This document shows, one piece after another, positions 7,885 through 16,263 of a stretch of 64,000 nt of DNA. Source of the DNA: CBFHND01 sp965657085 (lineage in GTDB: Bacteria > Pseudomonadota > Alphaproteobacteria > Rhodobacterales > Rhodobacteraceae). The stretch is from contig CBFHND010000004.1 of the NCBI GenBank assembly GCA_965657085.1, positions 1 through 64,000 on the forward strand. The letters run 5' to 3'. The notes below the pieces were generated by a model. That model did not search any database, was not told the origin of the DNA, and worked only from the letters and a program-made list of their open reading frames with translations. Within the stretch, counting starts at the first letter, position 1; every line of letters starts with the position of its first letter. The position numbers and the translations under genes are program-made.

Positions 7885-9336
7885 ATGTCCGAACTTCAGA
7901 AAAACTTCATCGCAGGGGAATGGGTCGCGGGCGACAGCGCCATCGACAACGTGAACCCATCGGACACATCAGACGTGGTCGGACAATTCGCACAAGCCTC
8001 GGCCGCGCAACTGGACACAGCGATTGATGCCGCCCGCAGCGCACAGGCCAAGTGGGCCGCCACCGGGCTTGAGCATCGCTATAACGTCCTGATGGCCATC
8101 GGCACCGAAATGATGGCCCGCGCCGAAGAGTTGGGCACATTGCTGAGCCGTGAAGAGGGCAAACCCTTTGCCGAGGGCAAGGGCGAGGTGTACCGCGCCG
8201 GACAGTTCTTTACCTATTACGCGGCCGAGGTGCTGCGCCAGATGGGCGAAACCGCCGACAGCGTGCGCCCCGGCATCGAAATCGATGTGCGCCGCGAACC
8301 TTTGGGCGTGGTCGCGGTGATCAGCCCGTGGAACTTCCCCACCGCCACCGCCTCGTGGAAAATCGCGCCCGCTTTGGCCTTTGGCAACGCGGTGATCTGG
8401 AAACCGGCCAACCTCACACCCGCCTCTGCCGTGGCCCTGACCGAAATCATCACCCGTCAGGACATTCCGGCGGGGTTGTTCCAGCTGGTGATGGGGCCAG
8501 GCGGCGCCGTGGGCCAGCGGCTGGTCGAAAGCACTGGCATCGACGGCATTTCCTTCACCGGGTCCGTCCCTGTGGGCAAGGGCATCGCCGCCTCCGCCAT
8601 CGGCAACCTGACCAAGGTGCAGATGGAAATGGGCTCGAAAAACGCGCTGGCCATCATGGACGACGCCGATCTCGACCTGGCCGTGGCCGCCGCCGTGGGC
8701 GGGGCCTTTGGTGGTACAGGACAGAAATGCACCGCCTCCTCGCGCCTCGTGGTGCAGGCAGGCATCCACGATGCCTTCGTGGCAAAACTCATCACCGCAA
8801 CCGAAGCGATGAAGGTCGGCCACGCGCTGCACGAAGGCACCCAGATTGGCCCGGTGGTCAGCGCGCAGCAACTGTCGGAAAACATGGCCTATGTCGATCT
8901 GGCCGCTCAGGAAGGGGCCGAACTGGCCTGTGGCGGCACCCGGCCCGATATGGCGCACGATGGTCACTACATGACCCCCGGCGTTTTGCTGAACACCACC
9001 AACCAGATGCGCATCAACCGCGAGGAGATGTTCGCGCCACTCGCGGCGGTGATCAAAGTGGGCAGCTACGACGAGGCGCTGCACACCGTCAACGACACCA
9101 ACTTCGGCCTGACCGCGGGCATCATGACCACCAGCCTTGCCCGGGCCACCCATTTCCGGCGCAACGCCCGCGCGGGCTGCGTGATGGTTAACCTGCCCAC
9201 CGCAGGCACCGATTACCACGTGCCCTTCGGCGGGCGCGGAGACAGCTCTTATGGCCCCCGCGAACAGGGCGGATACGCCAAGGAATTCTACACCACGGTC
9301 AAGACCGCCTATATCGCGTCCGGAACGCCCGATTGA
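7885..9336 (+). CDS. NAD(P)+-dependent aldehyde dehydrogenase
   Basis: A 483-residue aldehyde dehydrogenase superfamily enzyme that oxidises an aldehyde to its carboxylate in the cytoplasm. The catalytic cysteine is Cys282 in GTGQKCTASSR and the general base is Glu248 in MEMGSKN; the cofactor-binding motif ISPWNFP and SFTGSVPVG are intact. The overall sequence recalls alpha-ketoglutaric semialdehyde and related succinate-semialdehyde-type dehydrogenases, but the substrate cannot be fixed from sequence. It is the first gene of a four-gene operon behind a LysR-type box and overlaps the M19-like gene at its stop codon. Confidence 0.9.
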   Translation: MSELQKNFIAGEWVAGDSAIDNVNPSDTSDVVGQFAQASAAQLDTAIDAARSAQAKWAATGLEHRYNVLMAIGTEMMARAEELGTLLSREEGKPFAEGKGEVYRAGQFFTYYAAEVLRQMGETADSVRPGIEIDVRREPLGVVAVISPWNFPTATASWKIAPALAFGNAVIWKPANLTPASAVALTEIITRQDIPAGLFQLVMGPGGAVGQRLVESTGIDGISFTGSVPVGKGIAASAIGNLTKVQMEMGSKNALAIMDDADLDLAVAAAVGGAFGGTGQKCTASSRLVVQAGIHDAFVAKLITATEAMKVGHALHEGTQIGPVVSAQQLSENMAYVDLAAQEGAELACGGTRPDMAHDGHYMTPGVLLNTTNQMRINREEMFAPLAAVIKVGSYDEALHTVNDTNFGLTAGIMTTSLARATHFRRNARAGCVMVNLPTAGTDYHVPFGGRGDSSYGPREQGGYAKEFYTTVKTAYIASGTPD

Positions 9337-10310
9337 TGCTGATCGACAACCTGCAATACGCCAACTGGTCGCCCAAGGTCTTCCGCCAGATGCGCGAAGG
9401 CGGCGTGGACGCGGTGCACGTGACCATCGCCTATCACGAAAGCTTCCGCGAAATGGTGCTGAACCTTGAAGCGTTCAACCGCTGGTTCGAGCAATATCCC
9501 GATCTGATCTTCAAGGGGACCTGCGCCGCCGATGTGATACGCGCGCAGGAAACGGGGCGCACCGCGATCTTCTTCGGCTTTCAGAACCCCAGCCCCATCG
9601 AGGACGACATCGGTCTGGTTGAGATTTGCCACCAGCTTGGCATCCGCTTCATGCAACTGACCTATAACAATCAGTCCTTGCTGGCGACGGGCTGCTACGA
9701 GGACGACGACACCGGCCTCACGCGCATGGGCAAACAGGTGGTGGCCGAAATGAACCGTGTCGGCATGGTCGTGGACATGAGCCATTCCGCCGACCGTTCC
9801 ACGCTTGAGGCCATCGACGCCTCAAGCCGGCCCATCGCCATCACCCACGCCAACCCCGCATGGTGGCACCCGGCTTTGCGCAACAAGTCCGATGAGGTGC
9901 TCAGCGCCCTGACCGCACGCGGTGGAATGCTGGGCTTTTCGATCTATCCCCACCACCTCAAGGACGGATCCGCCTGCACGCTGCAATCCTTCTGCGAAAT
10001 GATCGCCGAAGCCGCCAACCGCTACGGCGCCGAACACCTCGGCATCGGCACGGACCTGTGCCAGGATCAGCCCGACAGCGTGGTGGAATGGATGCGCGTC
10101 GGCCGCTGGTCCAAAACCATCGACTACGGCGAAGGCTCGGCCAGCAACGCAGGCTTCCCGCCCATGCCAGCGTGGTTCAACGACAACCGCGATTTCGGCA
10201 CCATCCGCACGGGGCTCTCCACCGTGGGCTTTGCACAGGATGAAATAGACGGCATCATGGGCCGCAATTGGTACCGCTTTTACGACGCCAGTTTCGGACC
10301 TGCCGCATGA
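9336..10310 (+). CDS. M19 (renal dipeptidase-like) family protein, divergent metal site
   Basis: A 324-residue protein of the peptidase M19/membrane dipeptidase fold, part of the amidohydrolase superfamily. Recognisable elements are VVDMSH (His150), ITHANP (His171) and GIGTDL near residue 250. The N-terminal HxD metal pair of canonical enzymes is missing: the corresponding stretch reads LIDNLQYANW. The bridging glutamate appears as Gln83 in FFGFQNP. The protein may therefore bind one metal or none and may not be a dipeptidase. The ATG overlaps the aldehyde dehydrogenase stop (TGATG), and the 3' end overlaps the next gene by 4 nt. Confidence 0.75.
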   Translation: MLIDNLQYANWSPKVFRQMREGGVDAVHVTIAYHESFREMVLNLEAFNRWFEQYPDLIFKGTCAADVIRAQETGRTAIFFGFQNPSPIEDDIGLVEICHQLGIRFMQLTYNNQSLLATGCYEDDDTGLTRMGKQVVAEMNRVGMVVDMSHSADRSTLEAIDASSRPIAITHANPAWWHPALRNKSDEVLSALTARGGMLGFSIYPHHLKDGSACTLQSFCEMIAEAANRYGAEHLGIGTDLCQDQPDSVVEWMRVGRWSKTIDYGEGSASNAGFPPMPAWFNDNRDFGTIRTGLSTVGFAQDEIDGIMGRNWYRFYDASFGPAA

Positions 10311-11956
10311 AACCTTTCGCGCCTCCGCAAACCGCCTTGCGCCCGCCCTCGACGGTGATGCGCCTGGCGCGCATGGGGTCGATGTTTCCCACGCGGCTCA
10401 GCTTTCTGCGCAGCCTGATGCGTCGCCTGCGCGATGACCGGGTGCAGATCACGCGCCAGCGCTGGCAGATGTGTGCGGATGGCTTTGGCCATGCGGTCTA
10501 TTCCCTTGAACTGGGTGGCCATACCTACAGCCTCGTGGCGGTGTCAAACGACCTGCCCCCTGATCAGCGCACCGACCGCGTGATCGCTACGGCCTGGGAC
10601 AGCGCCTATGTCCTCTACGACGGCATCCCCGATGATGCCGATGTCGCGCGCATCGTTGAAAACGCACCCTTGCAAGAGGCGGGGCGTTTCACCGAACGCG
10701 ATCTGGTTCTGAGCCGCGCCAACAAGTCAGTGCGCCTTTTTGCCGATGTGGTCAAAGCGCTGCGCGCAGGCCGCCAGCCTGATCGTGATGCGATCCGTGA
10801 TATCGGCTACCTGATGCGCACCACCGCCGTTTACGGCAACGGCAAGTTCGGCATCGCGGACCGCGCCTTGGTGGCGGATCGTCCGGGGCTGGGTGGTCCC
10901 TTTGCGGTTGAAATGCTTTGCGTCTGGATGATCCGGCATTTCACCCATGATCTGGTCGAACACGTGGGGCAGGGCACGCTTGACCGTGATCTCAAGCGCC
11001 ACCTTGGCATCGGCAATTCCACGGGTCTCGGCATGGCCCCGTTTCTTGTCACGCATCCGGTGCTTTTGAACAACTGGATGCTTGCCCGTGAAACCGGGTT
11101 GGCCCGTGTGCGCGCCGTGCCTGCCCTCGGTGGGGCCACGCACAAACAGCTTTTGGCGTTGGCCGAACGGGCTGCTCTGCATCTTGCGCAATGGAAGGTG
11201 CCGGACCCCGCGCACCAGGCGCGCATCGACCGCTTGCGCACCGACTGGTCGCGCGCGCGCCAGCATCTGCTGGCCCACCGTCTTGCCCCCAACTGTCCCC
11301 TCGATGCATTGATGCAGCAGATGACGGGCTACAGCCTCGATGTGCAGGAATTGATGGCGGCCCTTGTGATGGAACCCTTCGGTGACCTGATCGACGGGCT
11401 GACCGATTGCATGGCCGATCCCTTCGGGCCGCTCGTGGCGCCGCTGGCCGACACCGACGCCTTGCGCGCAGCCTTGCACCAACACTTCAGCTGGGCGCTG
11501 GGCACCGACTATGACGCTCCGCAAAATTGCGGCCAGTTCTGGTACGTCAGCGCGGCCAAGCTCGAACCCCGCCTCGGGGACCGCCACGCCGAACCGGGCG
11601 CGGAACTGGAAAGCCCGCTCGACATCGCCCGGCGTGCGCAAGCGCTGGCGCGCGCCTTGCCCGATACCGTGATGCCACTCGTGGATTTTCTCGCCGCACA
11701 TCCCGAACATGCGCTCGCGGTCCAACGCGCCACGATCGCCACCCGCTATCCTTACGGTGAAATTCACGACAACCTGATCGCCGCCACCTGCTTTCCTATC
11801 GACATGCTGCGCTGCAAGCTCAGCTTCTTCGGCGCGTCCAAGTTCGACCCCAAGTCCGACCGCTGGACCCGCATCACCCTGTGTCAGGGCGCACCGCTTG
11901 CCGATGAACTGGACAGCCACGCCGATGACTGGTGGCTGCCGGTGTTCGCCCAATGA
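10307..11956 (+). CDS. Conserved-looking protein of unknown function, 549 aa
   Basis: I do not recognise this protein. It has 549 residues, no signal peptide and no obvious membrane span. It starts with a basic, Arg-rich N-terminal ~60 residues and contains a glycine-rich segment GIGNSTGLGMAPF near residues 235-247 and GNGKFGIADRA near residue 180. Codon use matches its neighbours. The start is the ATG overlapping the M19 stop (ATGA), and its own stop overlaps the DUF3726-like gene in the same way, so four genes are translationally coupled. A role in the same pathway is inferred from this coupling only. Confidence 0.75.
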   Translation: MKPFAPPQTALRPPSTVMRLARMGSMFPTRLSFLRSLMRRLRDDRVQITRQRWQMCADGFGHAVYSLELGGHTYSLVAVSNDLPPDQRTDRVIATAWDSAYVLYDGIPDDADVARIVENAPLQEAGRFTERDLVLSRANKSVRLFADVVKALRAGRQPDRDAIRDIGYLMRTTAVYGNGKFGIADRALVADRPGLGGPFAVEMLCVWMIRHFTHDLVEHVGQGTLDRDLKRHLGIGNSTGLGMAPFLVTHPVLLNNWMLARETGLARVRAVPALGGATHKQLLALAERAALHLAQWKVPDPAHQARIDRLRTDWSRARQHLLAHRLAPNCPLDALMQQMTGYSLDVQELMAALVMEPFGDLIDGLTDCMADPFGPLVAPLADTDALRAALHQHFSWALGTDYDAPQNCGQFWYVSAAKLEPRLGDRHAEPGAELESPLDIARRAQALARALPDTVMPLVDFLAAHPEHALAVQRATIATRYPYGEIHDNLIAATCFPIDMLRCKLSFFGASKFDPKSDRWTRITLCQGAPLADELDSHADDWWLPVFAQ

Positions 11957-12429
11957 CCACGCTGTCGGTCAACGAACTGCAAGGGCTGGCGACCAAGGCC
12001 GCGCGCGGGGCAGGGGTGCCACCCGAACAGGCGGCCCGCTACGGGGCGGCCGCCGCCTGCCACCTGGCCGCCCGCCGCGACCCCGCGGACCTGCGCATGG
12101 CGCTGGACAGCCCGCAGATCGCCACGGGCCTTGGCACCTTCGCCACCTGCCTGCCCGCCGGGCCCTTCACCCACACCACGGACACCCCGCGCCTCGCCCT
12201 CAGCTTTCTCGACGCCTTGCCCGGCACCGTGAGCGTCAAGGCGACCTCCGGCACCCTGAACGGCACCCACGACCCGCTGACACCGGGGGCCACGGCGCTG
12301 CCGCCGCGCCTGTCCGCCCCCGGGGCGCTGATGGCCTTCTGGTCCGATCTCGCGGCGCGCACCTACGTGCCGGAAACCGAACACTCGCGCCTCAAGGGCG
12401 CAGGCGCGGGCCTCACCGACAACGACTAG
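11953..12429 (+). CDS. DUF3726-like protein
   Basis: A 158-residue protein whose N-terminus (LSVNELQGLATKAARGAGVP) matches my recollection of the DUF3726 family. The function is unknown. The rest is Ala/Thr/Pro-rich with no membrane segment or catalytic motif that I can see. It is short for the family as I remember it, so it may be a reduced member. The ATG overlaps the stop codon of the 549-residue protein. It is the last gene of the LysR-linked operon and converges on truA. Confidence 0.65.
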   Translation: MTTLSVNELQGLATKAARGAGVPPEQAARYGAAAACHLAARRDPADLRMALDSPQIATGLGTFATCLPAGPFTHTTDTPRLALSFLDALPGTVSVKATSGTLNGTHDPLTPGATALPPRLSAPGALMAFWSDLAARTYVPETEHSRLKGAGAGLTDND

Positions 12430-12471
12430 CTCTTCCTTTTGCGTCAAATACCTCGGGGGAGTCCGCAGGAC

Positions 12472-12486
12472 GGGGGCAGAGCCCCC
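12472..12486. terminator. Short GC hairpin between convergent genes
   Basis: GGGGGC-AGA-GCCCCC forms a 6-bp GC stem with a 3-nt loop between the convergent DUF3726-like and truA genes. There is no T-run on either side, so it is a weak terminator candidate; similar GGGGGC/GCCCCC elements occur between genes of many Rhodobacteraceae. Confidence 0.3.
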
Positions 12487-12510
12487 TGGAACATGGCGTG
12501 GGCGCAGCCC

Positions 12511-13281
12511 TCATGCAGCAAACGGATCGTCCGGATAGCCCACACCGGCCAGGTACAGCCCCTGCGGCGGACACACCGGGCCACAGGCCGCACGGTCGCA
12601 CGCCGCCAGCGCCTCGCCAACCCGCTCGGGCGTCCATGCCCCTGCGCCCACACGCTCCAGCGAGCCCACGAAACTGCGCACCTGATTGTGCAGAAACGAC
12701 CGGGCGCGCACGTCAAAGCGCACCTCGGGGCCCCATTCGCTTTCCACCCTGTACACATCCAGCCGGTCCAATGTCTTCAGGGGGCTTTCTGCTTGGCAGA
12801 TCGACGACCGGAAGGTGGTGAAATCATGTCGCCCGATCAAGAAGTCAGCGCCCGCCTGCATCGCTTCCGCGTCCAGCGGCTGGTTGACCCGCCAGACCAG
12901 CCCGGCCAGATGGGTCGCAGGGGCGCGGCGCATCAAAATGCGAAACAGGTATCGTCGCTCGCGGGCCGAGAACCGCGCGTGCCAGTCATCCGCCACACGC
13001 GCGCACTCCAGAATTGCCACCGGTGCAGGCTTCAAATGATGATTGAGGGCCTCTGACAATCGAAAAGGGTCCCAGTCGCGCGCGAGATCGCAATGGGCCA
13101 CTTGCGCCAACCCGTGCACGCCTGCGTCGGTGCGTCCTGCGGCGGCAATGGTATGGGGGCCGGGCTCCAGCCGCGCCAGCGCAGCTTCGATTGCCCCTTG
13201 CACCGACGGTTGCTCCGTCTGCCGCTGCCACCCGACAAACGGCCCTCCGTGATATTCGACCTTGAACGCATAACGTGGCAT
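12511..13281 (-). CDS. truA: tRNA pseudouridine(38-40) synthase
   Basis: TruA isomerises uridines 38-40 in the tRNA anticodon stem-loop. The 256-residue length is normal. The catalytic aspartate is Asp52 in GRTDAGVHG. Other family blocks are EYHGGPFVGWQRQ near the N-terminus, ARERRYLFRI in the middle and RSFLHNQVRSFVG near the C-terminus. It diverges from the ycjX-like gene across an 87-bp gap. Confidence 0.95.
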   Translation of the reverse strand: MPRYAFKVEYHGGPFVGWQRQTEQPSVQGAIEAALARLEPGPHTIAAAGRTDAGVHGLAQVAHCDLARDWDPFRLSEALNHHLKPAPVAILECARVADDWHARFSARERRYLFRILMRRAPATHLAGLVWRVNQPLDAEAMQAGADFLIGRHDFTTFRSSICQAESPLKTLDRLDVYRVESEWGPEVRFDVRARSFLHNQVRSFVGSLERVGAGAWTPERVGEALAACDRAACGPVCPPQGLYLAGVGYPDDPFAA

Positions 13282-13368
13282 GGCGCGGGGAATACCCTGT
13301 CCCTCTGCCCACTGGCAAGTGCGCCCGCGCGCCCCTATGTTCGACCCACAACAAAGGCGAGGGACCGG

Positions 13369-14781
13369 GTGGTCATATCTTCCATAGCCGACAGCATCCT
13401 GCGCGGTGCAGAGACCGTACAGGACACGGTGAACGAGGCGCTGTTCGAACCGGTGATCCGGCTGGGCGTGACGGGCCTTGCGCGGTCGGGCAAGACGGTC
13501 TTCATCACATCACTTGTTGCCAATCTGCTGGATCGGGGGCGCATGCCGCACCTGTTGGCGTCCTCAGAAGGGCGGATCGAGGCGGCCTTTCTGCAACCGC
13601 AACCCGACGACACGGTTCCGCGCTTTGACTTTGAAACCCACCTCGGCGCATTGACAGCCCAGCCGCCCCACTGGCCCGAAAGCACACGCCAGATTTCCGA
13701 ACTGCGCCTGTCTTTGCGGGTACGCCCTTCGGGGTTGCTGGCCGGTTTGCAGGGGCCGCGCACCGTACATCTTGATATCGTGGACTATCCCGGTGAATGG
13801 CTGCTTGATCTCGCCCTTCTCGACAAAAGCTTTACCGAGTGGTCCGCGGAGACCCTGTCCCGCATCGCAAACCGCGAAGAGGCCGCGGCCTTCCGCGCCG
13901 AGCTGGCGCAGGTTGATCCCGCCGGGGCTTTGGATGAACCCACGGCACAGCGGCTTGCGGCCCTCTTTGCCACTTACCTGCAAGACGCGCGGGCAGCCGG
14001 GTTTTCCGACTGCACACCGGGCCGTTTTTTGCTGCCTGGTGATCTTGCAGGCAGTCCGGTGCTGACCTTCGCGCCTTTGCCGTCCGGCGACAGCCCCCGC
14101 CGGAGCCTTGCCCGCGAGATGGAGCGCCGATTTGAAGCGTATAAGGCGCGGGTGGTGAAACCTTTCTTCCGCGATCACTTTTCCCGTATCGACCGGCAGG
14201 TGGTATTGGTCGACGCGCTGGGGGCGATCCACAACGGTCCGCGCGCGGTCGAGGACCTGCGCGGCGCCATGGCGGATATCCTTGGGGCCTTCCGTCCGGG
14301 ACGCAATGCCTTCCTCAGCCAGCTTTTGCGGGGCAAGCGGGTCGAAAAGATCCTCTTTGCCGCGACCAAGGCCGACCATCTGCACCATGGTCAGCACCCG
14401 CAACTGACGGCCGTGATGGAGGCGCTGACCCGCGATGCCCGGGACCGTGCGCGCTTTGCCGGGGCCGAAACATCCGCCATGGCCATCGCTGCGCTGCGGG
14501 CCACCACCGAAGCGGAGGTTGATCACGAGGGTCAGACCCTTGGCGTGGTGCAAGGCACCTTGCTGGATAGCGGCAAGCAGGCGGCCTTTTATCCCGGTGA
14601 TCTGCCCCAAGACCCCGGCCATTTGCTGGGGCCCGCCCGCGAGGGTGCGCAGGCGTGGCTCGACGGTGATTATCAGGTGATGCGCTTTGCCCCCGCACCC
14701 CTGACCCTGCGCCCCGGCGACGGGCCGCCGCATATCCGGCTGGACCGAGCGGCGCAGTTCCTGTTCGGAGACAGGCTATGA
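13369..14781 (+). CDS. ycjX: YcjX-like P-loop ATPase/GTPase (DUF463)
   Basis: A 470-residue YcjX-family nucleotide-binding protein. The P-loop GLARSGKT lies at about residues 36-43, and VDYPGEWLLDL near residue 140 and the TKADHLHH block near residue 335 are family hallmarks. In enterobacteria ycjX is stress-linked and sits with ycjF; the precise role is not settled. I chose the GTG at 13369, which has GAGGG 5 nt upstream. The ATG of a GNAT acetyltransferase overlaps its stop, and a YcjF-like membrane protein follows. Confidence 0.85.
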   Translation: MVISSIADSILRGAETVQDTVNEALFEPVIRLGVTGLARSGKTVFITSLVANLLDRGRMPHLLASSEGRIEAAFLQPQPDDTVPRFDFETHLGALTAQPPHWPESTRQISELRLSLRVRPSGLLAGLQGPRTVHLDIVDYPGEWLLDLALLDKSFTEWSAETLSRIANREEAAAFRAELAQVDPAGALDEPTAQRLAALFATYLQDARAAGFSDCTPGRFLLPGDLAGSPVLTFAPLPSGDSPRRSLAREMERRFEAYKARVVKPFFRDHFSRIDRQVVLVDALGAIHNGPRAVEDLRGAMADILGAFRPGRNAFLSQLLRGKRVEKILFAATKADHLHHGQHPQLTAVMEALTRDARDRARFAGAETSAMAIAALRATTEAEVDHEGQTLGVVQGTLLDSGKQAAFYPGDLPQDPGHLLGPAREGAQAWLDGDYQVMRFAPAPLTLRPGDGPPHIRLDRAAQFLFGDRL

Positions 14782-15233
14782 CACAGGCGGTTCACATACG
14801 CCCTGCCAAATCCACCGATGCGGGTGCGGTCGGGGCTGTGCTGTCCGAGTTCACGCAGTTGACCGACTGGCTTCCCAAGGTGCACACGCGCGCCCAAGAC
14901 GTTGCTCACGCCGGTCAGATGATCGACCGCGGCTGGGTCACCGTAACCTGCCAAGAGCAGGTGGTTACGGGATTTCTCGCGCGTGAGACCACGACGATCC
15001 ATGCGCTCTACATAGCCGCTTCGCACCATCGCCAAGGGCTGGGCCGTGCCTTGCTGAACCATGCCAAGGCGGGGGTCAACCGCCTGAGCCTCTGGACGTT
15101 TCAGGCCAACGTGCCAGCGCAGGCATTCTATCGCGCCGAAGGCTTTGTCGAGGCCGAGCGTACGAATGGGGCGGGCAACGACGAAGGCTTGCCCGACATC
15201 CGTTATCTTTGGCAGAAGGAGACCCCCCTGTGA
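14778..15233 (+). CDS. GNAT-family N-acetyltransferase
   Basis: A 151-residue GCN5-related acetyltransferase. The acetyl-CoA-binding motif A is visible as ALYIAASHHRQGLGRALL near residues 75-92, and NVPAQAFYRAEGFVE forms the C-terminal motif B. The substrate is unknown. It is translationally coupled to both neighbours: its ATG overlaps the ycjX stop and its TGA overlaps the GTG of the YcjF-like gene. It is thus inserted into the ycjX-ycjF pair. Confidence 0.85.
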   Translation: MTQAVHIRPAKSTDAGAVGAVLSEFTQLTDWLPKVHTRAQDVAHAGQMIDRGWVTVTCQEQVVTGFLARETTTIHALYIAASHHRQGLGRALLNHAKAGVNRLSLWTFQANVPAQAFYRAEGFVEAERTNGAGNDEGLPDIRYLWQKETPL

Positions 15234-16225
15234 CCAAAGGCCCTGTGCTTATTGAACTGGAGAAGACCCCCTCCGTCTCGGATGCCCCACCCGTGCCAGA
15301 CGCGGTGCCTGTTGCAGCCCCGCAAGGCGCGGCGATGCAAATGGCGGCAAGGCTGGCAGCCCGCAAACCCGCACGACTGGCCCGGCTGTTCTGGGCTGTC
15401 ACCACCGCGTTGATCGGCGCCGTGGTCTCGGTCGCGGCATGGGATTTCGCCACGGGGCTGATCGCACGTACCCCCATCTTCGGCTGGGCGATCACTGGGA
15501 TTCTGGCCTTGTTCGTGTTGCTGTTGCTGCTGATGGCGCTGCGCGAGATGGCCGCATTGGCCCGCCTGACCCGCATCGACGGGCTGCGCCATGCCGCCGC
15601 CGAAGCGATGGAAACACAGGACCTGAACGCGGCGCGCAGCGTGACTGACCGCCTGACGCGGCTCTATGGCAACCGCGAAGACACCGCATGGGGCCGCCAA
15701 CGACTGGCCGAGTTGCGCGGCGATCAACTGGATGCCGGGGCCTTGTTGGCGCTCGCCGATGCCGAATTGATGACCCCATTGGACGCGGCAGCCATGCGCG
15801 AGGTCGAAGCCGCCGCACGGCAGGTGGCAACGGTAACGGCCCTTGTACCGCTGGCCTTGGCGGATGTGGTCGCGGCCTTGACCGCCAATCTGCGGATGAT
15901 CCGCCGCGTCGCGGAAGTATACGGCGGGCGCTCGGGTCTGCTGGGGGGATGGCGGCTGACGCGGGCGGTGCTGTCGCATCTGGTCGCCACCGGGGCCGTG
16001 GCCGTGGGTGACGACCTGTTGGAACCTGTTCTGGGCGGCTCGATCCTTGGCAAGCTGTCGCGCCGCTTTGGCGAAGGATTGGTCAACGGCGCATTGACCG
16101 CACGGGTCGGGGCCGCCGCGATGGACGTGTGCCGCCCCTTGCCCTTTGCCCCCGGAAAACGCCCGAAGGCACGCACGTTGGTGAAACGTGCGCTGGCCGG
16201 GCTAGTTCCTACTGGCAAGGGCTGA
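15230..16225 (+). CDS. YcjF-like membrane protein (TIGR01620/DUF697)
   Basis: A 331-residue inner-membrane protein with an acidic, Pro-rich N-terminus (residues 1-50), two hydrophobic segments (about 50-72 and 84-108) and a soluble Ala/Leu-rich domain, as in YcjF/TIGR01620 proteins. I chose the GTG at 15230, which has AAGGAG 8 nt upstream and overlaps the GNAT stop codon. The function is unknown; the family is usually linked to YcjX, which lies one gene upstream. Confidence 0.8.
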   Translation: MTKGPVLIELEKTPSVSDAPPVPDAVPVAAPQGAAMQMAARLAARKPARLARLFWAVTTALIGAVVSVAAWDFATGLIARTPIFGWAITGILALFVLLLLLMALREMAALARLTRIDGLRHAAAEAMETQDLNAARSVTDRLTRLYGNREDTAWGRQRLAELRGDQLDAGALLALADAELMTPLDAAAMREVEAAARQVATVTALVPLALADVVAALTANLRMIRRVAEVYGGRSGLLGGWRLTRAVLSHLVATGAVAVGDDLLEPVLGGSILGKLSRRFGEGLVNGALTARVGAAAMDVCRPLPFAPGKRPKARTLVKRALAGLVPTGKG

Positions 16226-16263
16226 ACGGCCCCGAAATCCGCTGATGAAAAGGGGTGACACCT

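Noticed and set aside
12430..12510. Attachment site or mobile-element end
   Set aside because: Only a short GC hairpin is present, with no direct repeats and no recombinase nearby.
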